Counted from the stretch's first letter, positions 1 to 12,540 are shown. The stretch: 64,000 nucleotides of DNA from Pogonophryne albipinna (GCA_028583405.1 JAPTMU010000088.1:234501-298500); one strand, 5' to 3'. Translations and numbers: made by a program. Notes: generated from the sequence alone by a model not told the origin.

Positions 1-35
1 GATCAGTAGAAATGGTCATGACGTGGGACCTTTAA
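1..35. mobile_element. 3' terminus of TTAA-flanked element, family B (cut by window edge)
   Basis: The first 35 bases match the right end of the complete element at 40444-41096: both read GATCAGTAGAAATGG, then CATGAC(A/G)TGGGACC, and finish on TTAA. The rest of this copy lies before the window. It is a second copy of a non-autonomous DNA element with a TTAA target site, as used by piggyBac- and Kolobok-type transposons. Confidence 0.8.
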
Positions 36-1651
36 CATAAATACAATATAATAATATAAATGGCATTACTTAGTGAAACACTCAAAACATGTTTGTGGTA
101 CAGATCCTTCAAAAAACACACCTTTTATAATATGTTTTAAATAAGAAAAAGCAGAACAATTATCATTTGCATATAAAGCGAATCATAATCGAAATAATAA
201 AAAAATCGTTCAACCCCATCGTATTAGACTGGACTAATTTCTATGTGAGTTTATCTGTGAATGTATCCTTAGAAATACATTTTAATATAGTTTTAATAAT
301 AATAATTCTTTAAAATGATCATTCCCTTCAATATTGCGAACCATAAAGCAATGTCGGTCAAAATAATCACAAATACAAATTTTTGTACTATTCTTTTTTT
401 CTGAAATCGTTCACAAACTGGACTTAATTCTCCATGTGAATATGTCACGTGAAGGGACTCGAGAACATTGTAGGCGTTTTAACAGATTGAATCATTAGCT
501 ACACTCATTCCCAGGGGTCAAAGGTCAGCCTGACAGGTTCACATGACTGCTTTTAATTATCATTGAAATGTCAGATTCATTAGAGCTCGCAGTTAGACTC
601 GGCCTCGGTGAAACATGGCTGTCCCAATGAAGCACTGGACGTCTATATTAAGCTACTGTCACTCTGCACAGTCTCTGGATCTCCTTTCAGACGCGACTCC
701 CCGCTGTAGATGTTGGGTAAAGTAGGTCATTCCACCTCATTAAACTCCGTCGGTGCCGAACATATCTCGTGGAGCAATAAATTGGAGGTTTGGGCCACTG
801 TAATACATGAAATATTCATTTTGAGTTCATTTGAGTTGCTGCCGGCATCAGTTTGTTTGTTTACCTGCTGTTATTTCCAGACACAACAATCCATCAAGCC
901 AATCCTAATATGTGCTATACTGGAAATACCTAATGACCAAGTAAGCAAAGAGGGATTTTATGTAATTAGAAACTTTAGATGAAAATAAATTCAAGCAGTA
1001 GTTTGACTTTCTGTGGTAAACTTTAAATATCGCATTAATATTTTAAGCGTATTTGCTTTAAAAGCTCTGAATTGGCACCTCCAGGATTTACGGATGAGTT
1101 CCAGTTTGTCAGTGAAGCTAACGCTAGCTCAGCAGCTGAGTGGAGACGGAGAGCTGACCACAGATCGAAGACAGGAAGATAAGACTTACAAAAAGTTAGT
1201 TTCAGTTTAATTAGTGTACTTATAGGAGAGCAACTTGGCCAATGATCTTCAATAGAGCATACTTGTTGTTCTTTTAAAATCACAACTTTCAAAGAGACAC
1301 AGCTGTATTTCTAACTTACATCACTTACAGTGTCTTAAATTGATTATGTTCATTGCATCTGTTATAATAACTTTAATCTGAGCTTAACGGTGGCTGAGCC
1401 GTGCAAACGCGCTACAGTGGCCCAACACATGCTGCAAGAAACTCATTCCTGAATAAATGTGAGCATAATTGCTCTGCGTTTCGAACAAATTACAATGGAA
1501 TAATACAAATGGCATTTACTCAATGGCACACTCCTACCCTGCTTATATTTTGCCAACGTGTCATTAGCAGTAAAATAGATTAAAAAAAGACCATTTTGTT
1601 CTAATTGCTTCCAACTTTCTGAGATGTTATCTTTCTGCCAATTATCTAAAT
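36..1651. other. AT-rich stretch, no gene seen
   Basis: AT-rich sequence with only short open frames (90 codons or fewer) that resemble no protein I know. I see no repeat structure or RNA gene here. Confidence 0.5.
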
Positions 1652-2245
1652 CAGGCGTTTTCAAAGTGTGGGAAGGTGAGCCTCCCCTCAGAGAACATAA
1701 GAACAGCCGCGCCCCCCCCCCCCAATTATTATTGCTATTATTATTCTTGTTGCTATAATGCAGGGGTATTCAATTGCATTTCAAAGAGGTCCAGTAAGAG
1801 ACTGTCGCTGTCTACCTTTCTCTTTTTTGAGCAGGCCATTTGAAATGACTCTCTTCTTGTCTCGTCTCTGTGTGTGTTTGAATCTATCGTGCTGACTCAC
1901 CGACTGCACCGATTTGATTGGCTGAGTAGCGTCACCTCCTTAAAACATTAAACAACAAGCAGATCATCCTCTGGCTGCAGCCTTGACCGGTACTTGCTTT
2001 TGATCAAAGTAGCCTAAGTATTATTACGATTAAAATAAAGGGCAGTGCCGATCCGAGCCGGCCGTCAACGGTCCGCTGACGACCGGCCGTTCTGTGATTC
2101 GGATGTCCAGTCCAAGTCAAAGTTAGCTGAAGTTAACTAGCTAGATTTCTCTGTTTATCGTTCTTTTCTTCTCACGCTGCCCCTCCCCTGAAGTCCTCTG
2201 GCGCCCCCCCCCGGGGAGGCGCGCCTCACACTTTGAAAACCGCTG
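1652..2245. mobile_element. Non-autonomous hAT-type element, 594 bp
   Basis: The element begins CAGGCGTTTTCAAAGTGTG and ends with the matching inverted sequence CACACTTTGAAAACCGCTG. It is flanked by near-identical 8-bp direct repeats, ATCTAAAT (1644-1651) and ATCTGAAT (2246-2253). CAG...CTG ends with an 8-bp duplication are the hAT superfamily signature. Inside are a poly-C run (about 1711-1723) and a GC-rich arm near 2055-2090, but no transposase, so movement would need a partner element. Confidence 0.85.
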
Positions 2246-5034
2246 ATCTGAATGAATATTCTACTTCAGACATAACGGTGTAAACCTGTATTGTGTTACC
2301 ACAGTCAAAACGTTGATTGCACTTGTTGAAGGTAGTATCTGGTTCGGTTCCCTGCTGCTGTGGTTTGCCTCGTTGCGTTGAATGTGTCTCAATGAGAGTT
2401 ATTAGTCTCTAAGGCCCTGTGTCGACATTCTGCCTTTTTTCTGTGACTTTTCTGCGTCTTCACGTCTGATCGCTCCACTGTTTTTGCAGACTTCTTTTTG
2501 AAAATACTTTTCAGGAGTCATGGCAGAATCGGAGGGAAAGCTTATTTCTGACCATGTCCTCAAGAGTAACAAAGCCCTAAAGTCTGTGTCTTTGAGCAGA
2601 TCGTCCTCCTCGTTCTCCTGATGTCAGACTGAGCAGTGACAAACTATCTCCTACAAACTGAGAGCAAGAATCTTCCAGTTGATGTTGTTCTGTAAACAAC
2701 ATGTCAAACAATATAATAGTTCAAATGCATGAAGGCAAATGGTCAAAGCTAAACAAGCGGTGATACGTGATTAAGATATCATCATATAACGATATCTAAA
2801 CCATAAACCTGTGATCCCATGCTCCAAACATTAACATATCTCTTTCAGTAACCCACTCACATATTCCTCAAATGCTCATGGTGAATGTTTTGGATGTTAG
2901 GAAACAGACTTAAACACTTAATCTGGTTGGTGACACCGCCCGATCTCGTCATGGATCTTTTCCAGTCGTTTTCATACCTCACTCTTACCAGCACTCGTAC
3001 CACCATCACCCAGTTAGCTTTAAGCACATTGCCCACTGATTGCTCTAATCCAATCAGATGATCAGGTGTGCCAGCTGTCACAGCTTGACACTTGGCAGAA
3101 ACACGGAGAGAGGAGCAGGCTGCAGAACAGCCGGCGAGCAGCCATGCACGGCCGATGTGTCCTGTTAAATAATCTACTAAGACATTTATTTTTTTGCTAA
3201 CCTCACCAGCCTCTTTAGATGCATCTGCTTTAAATGACACAGCAAGAGGTTTTCTTTTTTTTTTACTGGAGCTGTTCCTGTTTGCCAGCTCATAGATTCC
3301 TAATGTGAACCCGGAAATGAGTACCCAAAAGTTCCCAGCAATGTATAGGAAGGGTCCCCAGCACATGCATAGGTTGGGCACAATTAGCATACATAGCATT
3401 AATAAGCATTATAGCAAAATAGTTAAATAATGGCTTGCCTGATTTTGACAATTTTGGAGTAATTTTGGAGGTTATTGAGGATGTTTTAAACAATTTCTGA
3501 CATTGAAGGATAACAAATGGCAGTTTTGACCAGAATGTGGCCTTATGTGTACACCCTTTGGGCTGATTTTATGATTTTTACATCGATTTTAAAGTTTTAG
3601 GGGACTTTTGATATCCTAAAAATGGGAGAAATTGATTCAAATGTTTTTCTAAATTGTAAATGTTTTGCTTTTGTCTACATATACTAATTCATGATCATTT
3701 GTGTAACTTGCAAATTGCCCAACATATGCGAGTTACCATCTGAAAGTTTCAGATTTCTATCATAACACTTTGGGGTACTCAACATTTCCAGGTTCACACT
3801 GCTGTTATTTAGACCATGCCCCTCCCCCCAGTCTTCCTGAAGATGTTGCCCACCTCAGTGTTTCATGCACAGCTGTGTCACTGTTCCTTCCTATTGTTAA
3901 CATGTCCTCAAATGAGTGGGAGATTTCACCGATGAATGCCTTGATTATCGCCCACTCCCAGCTAACTGTATTGTGATTTCAAGAAGGGGATTATGATACA
4001 AAGGGGACGATGGACCCACATTACAAAAGGCTCACAAATGCCTTTGCTGCAGTTACTGTACAACAGCATGTAGGCATTGCATATTTTATTTCAGTGGAGA
4101 ATCTGAGCAAGCCTACACGCTTCCTTTTCATGCTTACGTACAACATACGGACCCCTGAGGTCATCTGAGAAACTGGAATATAAAGGAAAAAGCTGTATTT
4201 CTAGCTATTTTTCAGAAAAATGGTTTAGGAAGCAATTTGTTCTGATCGCAAATGATAGCTTGATGGCATTTTTGCAATTACAACTAATGATTCCATATTG
4301 TACGTTACATATAATGGATGACAGAAATAGCATTTGGGCTTTCTTTGAACACCACATCAGAAAGCATGCATTGTAATGTATAGAAATCACTTTTTTCCCT
4401 TTAGGTCTGTCATACAGCAATGTCCACATCAATGTATAATGAACATTATGGATTCATCTTGCCTTTAGGGGAATTGGCTTTGCAGATGAAGTCCTTTTCC
4501 TGTATACGCTTGCCTCTTATGTCTTCCACCCAGATGGAGTTGCACTCAGGTTGATAGCATCCTGAGAATTGCCACAGGCATTGTGAATGCACGCACACTT
4601 CGCTTTTTCAAGTGCCTAAAAATGCATTGTTAAGGTTTATTTTCCCCTGCGCGGTACAGCTCACTGCTGAACTCAGAATGACACAATTTCTCTCCTGGAT
4701 CACACCGTTAGATAGAAACTCTTTTGCACAGATATATAGTATGTAGGGTGGAAAAAAAAGAGGACCAATGTGGATATAATTAATAAAACAAACAAACACA
4801 AATTGGGACAGGGAGTTGTTTGCCTGCAGGCGCGCTGTGACTCGCTTCCTCTTCCAACACGGCTCTCTCTGAGTTACCCTTAAGGTGAAACATCCAAGGG
4901 CATCTGAGCACAGAGCAGCATGTGAGTAACTGTGCACTTTTATTAGTTTGACCAAACTTGATGATTCAAGTAAAGCACAGTCAATAAATACTTTAAAATG
5001 TTCCAAAAATAGGCGTTTTTTGTATATGCATTGC
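2246..5034. other. No recognisable gene; long unexplained minus-strand open frame at 2857-3399
   Basis: Mostly unique AT-rich sequence. The minus strand has an open frame of 180 codons (2857-3399) and another of 132 codons (4608-5006). Neither shows a domain, a family motif or a believable exon structure to my eye, so I do not call them genes. Confidence 0.45.
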
Positions 5035-5581
5035 TTATGGAGGACATATTCTGCCCATTTTCAGGTGTATATCATTATGTAGTGTCTTTACTTTAAAGAG
5101 TCCTCTCCTGCTGATGTTCAGGTGTATATCAGTATGTAGTGTCTCTACTTTAAAGAGTCCTCTCCTGCTGATGTTCAGGTGTATATCAGTATCTAGTGTC
5201 TCTACTGGGACATGTCTCCATGCTTTAATGTTAACAAAACTCTTTATTTTTCTCATACTGTCTGTGCTGCAGCACCTCTTTTCACCCTCTGTCTGAAACC
5301 AGAGCCTAAACACTGATATATGTTCCGCCCCCTAGCCTAAAATGTACAATGTGTTGGAGCGCTAGCCAACAAAAGAGCGAGTGTTACATAGTGATGTCAC
5401 TTTGTTAAGGGAGTAATGGAGGCGTTTCAGGGAGGGGGGGGGGGGGGGGGTAGTGTGTGGGAAAGACTCCCTCCTAAGCGAACACATATATTTTAGCCTT
5501 TGCAGACCATTTACATGCACTAAAAACTACAACACACTACAGGGAATGAATCACCTCGAAAAGAATAATAAGTCCTCTTAA
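5035..5581 (+). mobile_element. Repeat family A copy (TTAA-ended non-autonomous element), 547 bp
   Basis: The left end (GGAGGACATATT) matches the left end of the copy at 44607. The right end is ATAATAAGTCCTCTTAA, its inverted counterpart. The body has the family landmarks in order: about two 57-bp units (5060-5200), the block with CTTTATTTTTCTCATACTG and GTGCTGCAGCACC, a CCCGCCCC-like box, a poly-G run (about 5432-5450) and CATTTACATGCACTAAAA. No transposase. Related copies lie at 18702, 21812, 32598, 41117 and 44607. Confidence 0.75.
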
Positions 5582-6311
5582 TTCAGTCTTGCAGCATAAC
5601 TTCTCAGACAAGTAATTTTGTTGTTTCATTTAAAGTATTCCAACTTTGGGATGCATGTATCCCTATAGTTTGTTAAAACCAAAACAAACATCCTGACAGA
5701 ACAAGATGTGAATAATGCGTCTGAAGAAGGTCCAGCTGCTATAATTGTCCCACTCTAATTCGCTCATGTGCGCACCTTGCCTGCATATCTGCACGTCCGT
5801 ATGTGTCATGCCTGCCTCCGCGTCCGTCTGTTCAGCGGCCGTGCTCTGATTGTCCAGGTTGTCCGGGATCATCAGTTGGAAAAGCCTGTCCCTTAATCCC
5901 CAGTCCTGTGTTAATGGTCCACCCTGGAGACCCCCGGGCGGCAGTCTGAGACGGAGGATGAGTGAGCAGTGCACTTCACAGAAGGGACTGATGTAAATGT
6001 GAAGAAATAGGCTGTGTATGCATGAGAGAACAAAGTCGAAGAACCATGGGCTATATAAAGGAGAGGGCCGGGCTTGGGGATTGAAGGAGGGAGAGAGGGC
6101 GCCTAACCTCATGGGAATACGGCAACTCATCCCCAGTGGGTGAAGTAGAGGCTGCGCTGACACGTCAAAGCAAGATCACACAACTTATTTGATCAAGGCC
6201 GTGATGTCCCACTTGGTTGGAGCGATGTGTTATCCCAGTATTTGTTTTAAAGAGAAATATGTGCCTCTCTGTGTGGCAGCAAGATCTGAGATTGCATTTT
6301 GTTTAATATAT
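5582..6311. other. No recognisable gene
   Basis: Somewhat more GC-rich than its surroundings. It has an open minus-strand frame of 166 codons (5663-6163) that I cannot match to any family. A TATATAAAG sequence near 6052 is noted only as a motif. Confidence 0.4.
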
Positions 6312-6545
6312 GGGCGGTGGTGGCGAAGTCGATAGGGACTTGGCTTGGCAATTGGAAGGTCACCAGTTCAAGTCCCGGCAAGAGCAGGTGCTACCGAGGT
6401 GTCCCTGAGCAAGGCACCGTTCCCTACACTGCTCCCCGGGCGCCGTTCAAAATGGCAGCCCACTGCTCCTAACACAGGATGGGTCAAATGCAGAGAAACA
6501 ATTTCCCCACGGGGATTAATAAAGTATATCAAAATAAAAAATATG
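6312..6545 (+). mobile_element. tRNA-derived SINE, teleost type
   Basis: The 5' head resembles a tRNA and carries RNA polymerase III internal promoter elements: an A-box-like TGGCGAAGTCGATAGG (from 6320) and a B-box-like AGTTCAAGTCC (6365-6375). The body GTCCCTGAGCAAGGCACCG and CTGCTCCCCGGGCGCC is the conserved middle of fish V-SINE-type repeats. The 3' end ATTAATAAAGTATATC followed by an A-rich stretch is typical of the tail that partner LINE machinery recognises. It looks full length. Confidence 0.85.
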
Positions 6546-6569
6546 GCAGCGGCTGTGTATCAGAGCATC

Positions 6570-7045
6570 ATCTAGATCAGGGGTGTCCAAACTACGTCCC
6601 GGGGGCTAAAATGCGGCCCGCAGCAAATTCAAAATGTGGAATGAAACTTGAGCTTGTCTTGTGTTGCACTTCTTAAATATATCTCTAAACATATATTACA
6701 CAGTAGTGTTCATGTGTTAATAAGCCCATTTTTTGTCAATTAAAGCTGAAAATATGTTCTAACAAATCGAAGTTGATAAAAGTCCAATAACTTATTACAT
6801 AACAACCTTGAAATATACCCTTCCTATGTCCTCTTATGATAAGCAATCTAAGGCTTCTGTTTTAAGGATTGAGCTTGAACATAATTGAAACCCCATGGAG
6901 AGCTGTCATGTATTGGATTGATTTTGCTAACTTATAACTTCACTTATGAGGCAATAAACCTGACCTCTAGTGAGTGGCTCAGCCCTTCGAATATTGTTCT
7001 GTATGTGGCCCTCGTGAAAAAGGGTTGGACACCCCTGATCTAGAA
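6570..7045. mobile_element. Non-autonomous hAT-type element with TSD, 460 bp
   Basis: The element proper is 6578-7037. It starts CAGGGGTGTCCAAACTACG and ends GTTGGACACCCCTG, giving about 13 bp of terminal inverted repeat. Flanking 8-bp repeats are ATCTAGAT (6570-6577) and ATCTAGAA (7038-7045). The GTCCAAACTACG...GGCCCGCAG subterminal region is typical of a widespread vertebrate hAT family. The AT-rich interior has no transposase. Confidence 0.88.
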
Positions 7046-8995
7046 TAATATGATGACAGGGAATCCACTCAACAGATATTGTTGAAGTGTGTTAAAATGT
7101 GTACCAGGGCCCGTGGCTGGTCACTAATGAGCCCCTGGTGAATATTTAAATGTTGGTAATGAGTTTTGTCTCTCGAGTGAACAATTGGAATGTTATCCAT
7201 GTGGTTACCATTTGCACACTTTATGGGAAAAATCCTGTGTATCCTGATGGAATTATAGACATCCAAACTATATTAAATATAATGGAACAGATGTGTTTTT
7301 CGCATAGTGGATAAAGACGTCTGTTTGCTTTGCATGTCCGCTGAGTTTTAGGAAAATCAGCGCCCCATCTGTTTTGCTAAACACAATTTGAATGAACACC
7401 TGTCGCTCTTACGTGCCACCACTGTCACAATGTCACCCTGTCTGTGTTTCTGTGGAAAGAGAGGCTGCATATTATGACAGCAACCTTAAACTTGACCGCA
7501 AGTACGAATCAATATTGAATGCCTCGCAAAATGCAGGTATTGAGAGTTGAACAAGATGGCGGCTCATTTAGAAACAAAGTGTATTCGCTGAAACCATAGA
7601 CTGATATTTAAAAGCTGAAATGCAAGCAAGCACTTCAGGAAAAGGGAGTCTGGTTGATTTGCATAATTTAAAGACCTTACATCCTATATCTAGCCAAATT
7701 GGTATCTGTAGTTCTTAAACAATTGCTGATAAATAAAACAATTTCTAACAAGATGACTAAAGATTTCTCATTTTGACAATTGTTGAGAAAGATTGTGATG
7801 ATGAGAAAATTCTGCTAATGCATGCATTTATAGCGTTGAGCCATTTAGGCACATTATTTTATGGTAATGAATTATGGTTTTGTGAGCCAATTGAATATTC
7901 TTTAATTTAACTTAAATGAGCTGAATAACTATGAATTATTATTTTACTGTTTTGTAACGTGTTATCTTGCTTATGGACTGCTCTAGTTTACGATTTGTTA
8001 TTATTTATAAAAAGCAATCGTAGGAGCGTGCTCCGGTATAAATGACGCTGCCAGTATGACACAGCAGGACGTCTAGAGAGGAAGTTGGAAAAAGTTTTTG
8101 ACCGCACACATCCGTATGACCGAGGGATCTTGTTTGTTTATTTGTTTAAATACCCTGCAAATGTTGCACGTCGGCAGTGGGCCGCCAGCTGATCTATTGA
8201 ACCTCTCAATAAAGCACCTGAATGGAAAGAGCAAGGTATCTGATTTTTTGAATATACGCGAGTCAATACTCGAGCTCCCCTCCTGGACTAAGTGGCCTTT
8301 GAACATTAATTTTCTTTGGACAATTGGCCACTACAATTATTATTTGTATACTATTTACTAGTGTTATTATTATAATATACAGGTTTTAATACTAGGATCG
8401 ATGACAAATGTTCATGTTTAATGCAACAATAAACATTTCTGTTGCTACATGCTAACTCTTTAGCTTAAATCATGTATCAGTAGTGTAAAGTGTGTTCACT
8501 GGTTTGTGTTGCCCAATGCACTGATTTGGTTTCTCAGAAATGTGCTGAACCCTTTCAGCAGAACTCATTTAGCCCTCCTGCAGCAGGACTCTGCATTGTC
8601 ACGTTGATGCTGTTATCCATAATTGGATTGTTTCAGTCTCACCAAGGTTTTGCAGAATTGCAGGAGGCTTTTTTTCATGCACTCGCCTATTCCACTAATC
8701 AGGGCAAACAGACATTGTGGTATTTCCATGACAGATTCAGGGAAAGGAGAATGTTATCTGTTGTCTGCTACATCATTTTAATATACTGTCCTCACAAACT
8801 GCACTGCACTGCACAGATCTGAAAAAGCTGCGGCGACACACTCAAGGTCACTTTGTCGATGCACCTTTAAACCATCAAATTAAGATGGTGATAAGTGAGG
8901 CACGCTGAGACGTTTAAAGAAGTGTAGATTAAAGTGGCATCCTGGAGATGGAGGAAGAGAGGGTGAGGAGGGGTGAGGAGGGGGTGAGACGCACT
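7046..8995. other. No recognisable gene
   Basis: AT-rich sequence with short open frames only (110 codons or fewer). No repeat or RNA feature identified. Confidence 0.45.
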
Positions 8996-9253
8996 TCATG
9001 TGGGTTTCATCAGGATGACTGTCAGGAGAATAAATGCCGAGCTGATCTGCGCCAGATAAATTAGGACTTTGACAATGAACTCAGGAGGGAAAGTCACAGA
9101 AGACAGTCCAACAAAATATACAGAAGTCTGGGTCTGACAACCTTGTATGTCACAGATATAAGATAATTTCCTTTCCCTATGTCTTCTCTTTCTGTATCTG
9201 TGCAGTCGTTGAGCTGCAGCCCATGTTTGGAGCGTCCCATCAGACACCGTCAT
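8996..9253 (-). CDS. Unrecognised 85-codon open frame ending in a hydrophobic segment (low confidence)
   Basis: The minus-strand frame runs from an ATG at 9253 to a stop at 8996. Residues 1-17 come from sequence also present at 10982-11032. After a basic stretch (HRYRKRRHRERK, residues 18-29), the last 30 or so residues form a membrane-like segment (core VLIYLAQISSAFILLTVIL) followed by a short tail, MKPT. This could be a terminal exon of a membrane protein, but I see no family motif. The boundary of the 1.78-kb duplication falls between residues 17 and 18, so the apparent start is probably not the native one. It may equally be chance. Confidence 0.2.
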   Translation of the reverse strand: MTVSDGTLQTWAAAQRLHRYRKRRHRERKLSYICDIQGCQTQTSVYFVGLSSVTFPPEFIVKVLIYLAQISSAFILLTVILMKPT

Positions 9254-10482
9254 GTCTCTGAGAAGAGAGATGGGTAAAGTGGTGGTGATCTGTTTTGCTT
9301 TAGGTGCTGATTCATAGTTAATACGTTCTCAACCGTTCACCATCCAGGCCCAAGAGTCCAACCAAAACTCTGTTTATCAACATGTTTTATTCTACCTAGT
9401 GCTCGGCAATGTGGCCAAAATAACAATATAGATCACAATATGTCAAGTTTTCCAATAATTCAATAGACGCATAGTCTTTCTTTCATGAAATAACTATTTG
9501 TTGTACTCTGCTGTGAGATAAAAGTATTTTTCGTTCATGATTGGCAGATGAAGCGTTGTCACTATCTGATACAGAGTGAAAAAGCTTTTATGTCCCCATT
9601 GGTGAAATTCACTTCACAGACAGTAGGCAAATGTAAACCCGTACACTTCATGAAACACGGTTTGAAGTACATACTTCAAATATTACAAAGTGGTGTTGAT
9701 GTGTGGAGATTATCCTGCCGAACAAAATCTGTTAAGTATCATAAGCGTGTGTTGGCCACGAAGCTTGTTTTATCTAATTTAGCGAAATCCAATGGTGCTT
9801 GTTGTCGAGGGAGCCCTTGCAATGCTAACTTCAGGGTAGGCCTTTAAATATATGTCAACACTGCATCACTCTTTGTGCTATTTCTAGGCAGATTAAACAT
9901 CATCCTGAACATAAAGGTGGTCCAAAAAGAGCCTGTGCCTTTAAGACGAGCCTCCTTCCACACATGGGTTAAAGGTCTGTATGGATAACACCATTAATCT
10001 CCCTGCACGGTATGACCATTTTTTACCAGGTTTTGCTATTTTTAGCCTTAAAAGAAAGAAATGACTCAAACACTTTCATCAGTATTTCATCAATCATTTA
10101 CCTTTTTTACATAAAGCATCGGCATTGCAATCCAATCGTGCAATTCAGCACAGGAGGAAAAAATAGGACTTCCTGTTTTCTGGCTGCAAGCAGGTTGGAA
10201 AATGTCAAAGTGGCTGAATTGCTGCACGCAAACACCTTGTTTACACCAGCCGATGTAACTAAAGGAGAACAACAGCAGCTCCACTCCTCTATACGATACT
10301 TCATGCTGTTCAGCCACAATCCTGCTTGTTCTTACAGGAACCACAGCCCCACACTGAGTCAATGTAGTTATAATGAGAGGAACATACACTGGAAGACTAA
10401 CTAGACAGATTGCAGAGAGTGAAGTGGTGCAAGTAAAACAGGTTTAAACACAGGTTACATTTGATGAATATCAGATGAGCGG

Positions 10483-10664
10483 TGACTCGAGAGGGGGACT
10501 TGAGAAGAAACTGGAGAGGAAACTGGAGAGGGAACTTGAGATGGGACTAGAGTAGGGACTTGAGAAGGAACTAGAGAAGTGACTAAAGGTGGGACTAGAG
10601 ATGGGACTAGGGAAGTGACTAGAGGAGGGACTTGAGAAGGGACTTGAGTAGGGACTTGAGACGA
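10483..10664. repeat. 12-bp minisatellite, about 15 units (copy 1)
   Basis: Imperfect tandem units of the form GGGACTTGAGAA / GGGACTAGAGAT. The period is a multiple of three and the array is stop-free on the minus strand, where it would read as S-Q/L-V-P repeats. In this copy that frame continues without a stop into the 33-bp array. Confidence 0.85.
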
Positions 10665-10761
10665 TCGGTTCGCCAACAGAACATGGGGGGCTGGAGTCGG
10701 CCGGAATGCCGACAGGACACGGGGAGCTGGCGTCGGACGGAGACGAGGGGCTGGAGTCGAA

Positions 10762-10981
10762 ACCATGGCTGCTGGGGCCAGGACTGGGGCTGGAACCATG
10801 GCTGCTGGGGCCAGAACTGGGGCCGGAACCATGGCTGCTGGGGCCAGGACTGAGGCTGGAACCATGGCTGCTGGGGCCAGAACTGGGGCTGGAACCATGG
10901 CTGCTGGGGCCAGAACTGGGGCTGGAACCATGGCTGCTGGGGCCAGAACTGGGGCCGGAACCATGGCTGCTGGGGCCAGAA
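10762..10981. repeat. 33-bp minisatellite, about 7 units (copy 1)
   Basis: Units start ACCATGGCTGCTGGGGCC; the ATG recurs at 10765, 10798, 10831, 10864, 10897, 10930 and 10963, exactly 33 bp apart. Units vary mainly at AGG/AGA, GCT/GCC and GGG/GAG. Because 33 is a multiple of three, several frames stay open on both strands, so long open frames alone are not evidence of a gene. Confidence 0.92.
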
Positions 10982-12261
10982 CAGTCGTTGAGCTGCAGCC
11001 CATGTTTGGAGCGTCCCATCAGACACCGTCATGTCTCTGAGAAGAGAGATGGGTAAAGTGGTGGTGATCTGTTTTGCTTTAGGTGCTGATTCATAGTTAA
11101 TACGTTCTCAACCGTTCACCATCCAGGCCCAAGAGTCCAACCAAAACTCTGTTTATCAACATGTTTTATTCTACCTAGTGCTCGGCAATGTGGCCAAAAT
11201 AACAATATAGATCACAATATGTCAAGTTTTCCAAGAATTCAATAGACGCATAGTCTTTCTTTCATGAAATAACTATTTGTTGTACTCTGCTGTGAGATAA
11301 AAGTATTTTTCGTTCATGATTGGCAGATGAAGCGTTGTCACTATCTGATACAGAGTGAAAAAGCTTTTATGTCCCCATTGGTGAAATTCACTTCACAGAC
11401 AGTAGGCAAATGTAAACCCGTACAATCATACACTTCATGAAACACGGTTTGAAGTACATACTTCAAATATTACAAAGTGGTGTTGATGTGTGGAGATTAT
11501 CCTGCCGAACAAAATCTGTTAAGTATCATAAGCGTGTGTTGGCCACGAAGCTTGTTTTATCTAATTTAGCGAAATCCAATGGTGCTTGTTGTCGAGGGAG
11601 CCCTTGCAATGCTAACTTCAGGGTTGGCCTTTAAATATATGTCAACACTGCATCACTCTTTGTGCTATTTCTAGGCAGATTAAACATCATCCTGAACATA
11701 AAGGTGGTCCAAAAAGAGCCTGTGCCTTTAAGACGAGCCTCCTTCCACACATGGGTTAAAGGTCTGTATGGATAACACCATTAATCTCCCTGCACGGTAT
11801 GACCATTTTTTTTACCAGGTTTTGCTATTTTTAGCCTTAAAAGAAAGAAATGACTCAAACACTTTCATCAGTATTTCATCAATCATTTACCTTTTTTACA
11901 TAAAGCATCGGCATTGCAATCCAATCGTGCAATTCAGCACAGGAGGAAAAAATAGGACTTCCTGTTTTCTGGCTGCAAGCAGGTTGGAAAATGTCAAAGT
12001 GGCTGAATTGCTGCACGCAAACACCTTGTTTACACCAGCCGATGTAACTAAAGGAGAACAACAGCAGCTCCACTCCTCTATACGATACTTCATGCTGTTC
12101 AGCCACAATCCTGCTTGTTCTTACAGGAACCACAGCCCCACACTGAGTCAATGTAGTTATAATGAGAGGAACATACACTGGAAGACTAACTAGACAGATT
12201 GCAGAGAGTGAAGTGGTGCAAGTAAAACAGGTTTAAACACAGGTTACATTTGATGAATATC

Positions 12262-12443
12262 AGATGAGCGGTGACTCGAGAGGGGGACTTGAGAAGAAAC
12301 TGGAGAGGAAACTGGAGAGGGAACTTGAGATGGGACTAGAGTAGGGACTTGAGAAGGGACTAGAGAAGTGACTAAAGGTGGGACTAGAGATGGGACTAGG
12401 GAAGTGACTAGAGGAGGGACTTGAGAAGGGACTTGAGTAGGGA
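12262..12443. repeat. 12-bp minisatellite, about 15 units (copy 2)
   Basis: Same array as 10483-10664, almost identical (GAAGGAACT in copy 1, GAAGGGACT here). Immediately downstream this copy lacks the 10 bases CTGGAGTCGG found in copy 1, which changes the frame relation to the 33-bp array. Confidence 0.85.
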
Positions 12444-12540
12444 CTTGAGACGATCGGTTCGCCAACAGAACATGGGGGGCCGGAATGCCGACAGGACACG
12501 GGGAGCTGGCGTCGGACGGAGACGAGGGGCTGGAGTCGAA

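Larger units (their letters stand above)
9203..10981. repeat. Segmental tandem duplication, copy 1
   Basis: Sequence from CAGTCGTTGAGCTGCAGC (9203) to 10981 is repeated directly after itself from 10982. Outside the minisatellites I count only about three substitutions, an 8-bp insertion in copy 2 (near 11425), a 2-bp change in a T run and a 10-bp deletion in copy 2. This copy ends inside the 33-bp array, so the junction is array unit to CAGTCGTTG. Open frames of 99-141 codons recur in both copies but resemble no known protein. Confidence 0.9.

Noticed and set aside
2857..3399. 180-codon minus open frame
   Set aside because: No recognisable domain, no splice context I can defend, and composition like the surroundings.
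5663..6163. 166-codon minus open frame
   Set aside because: Low-complexity residues and no family resemblance; nearby TATA-like sequence is not enough to call a promoter.
6312..6400. tRNA gene
   Set aside because: The A- and B-box-like sequences belong to a SINE head; the continuing SINE body and tail exclude a tRNA gene.
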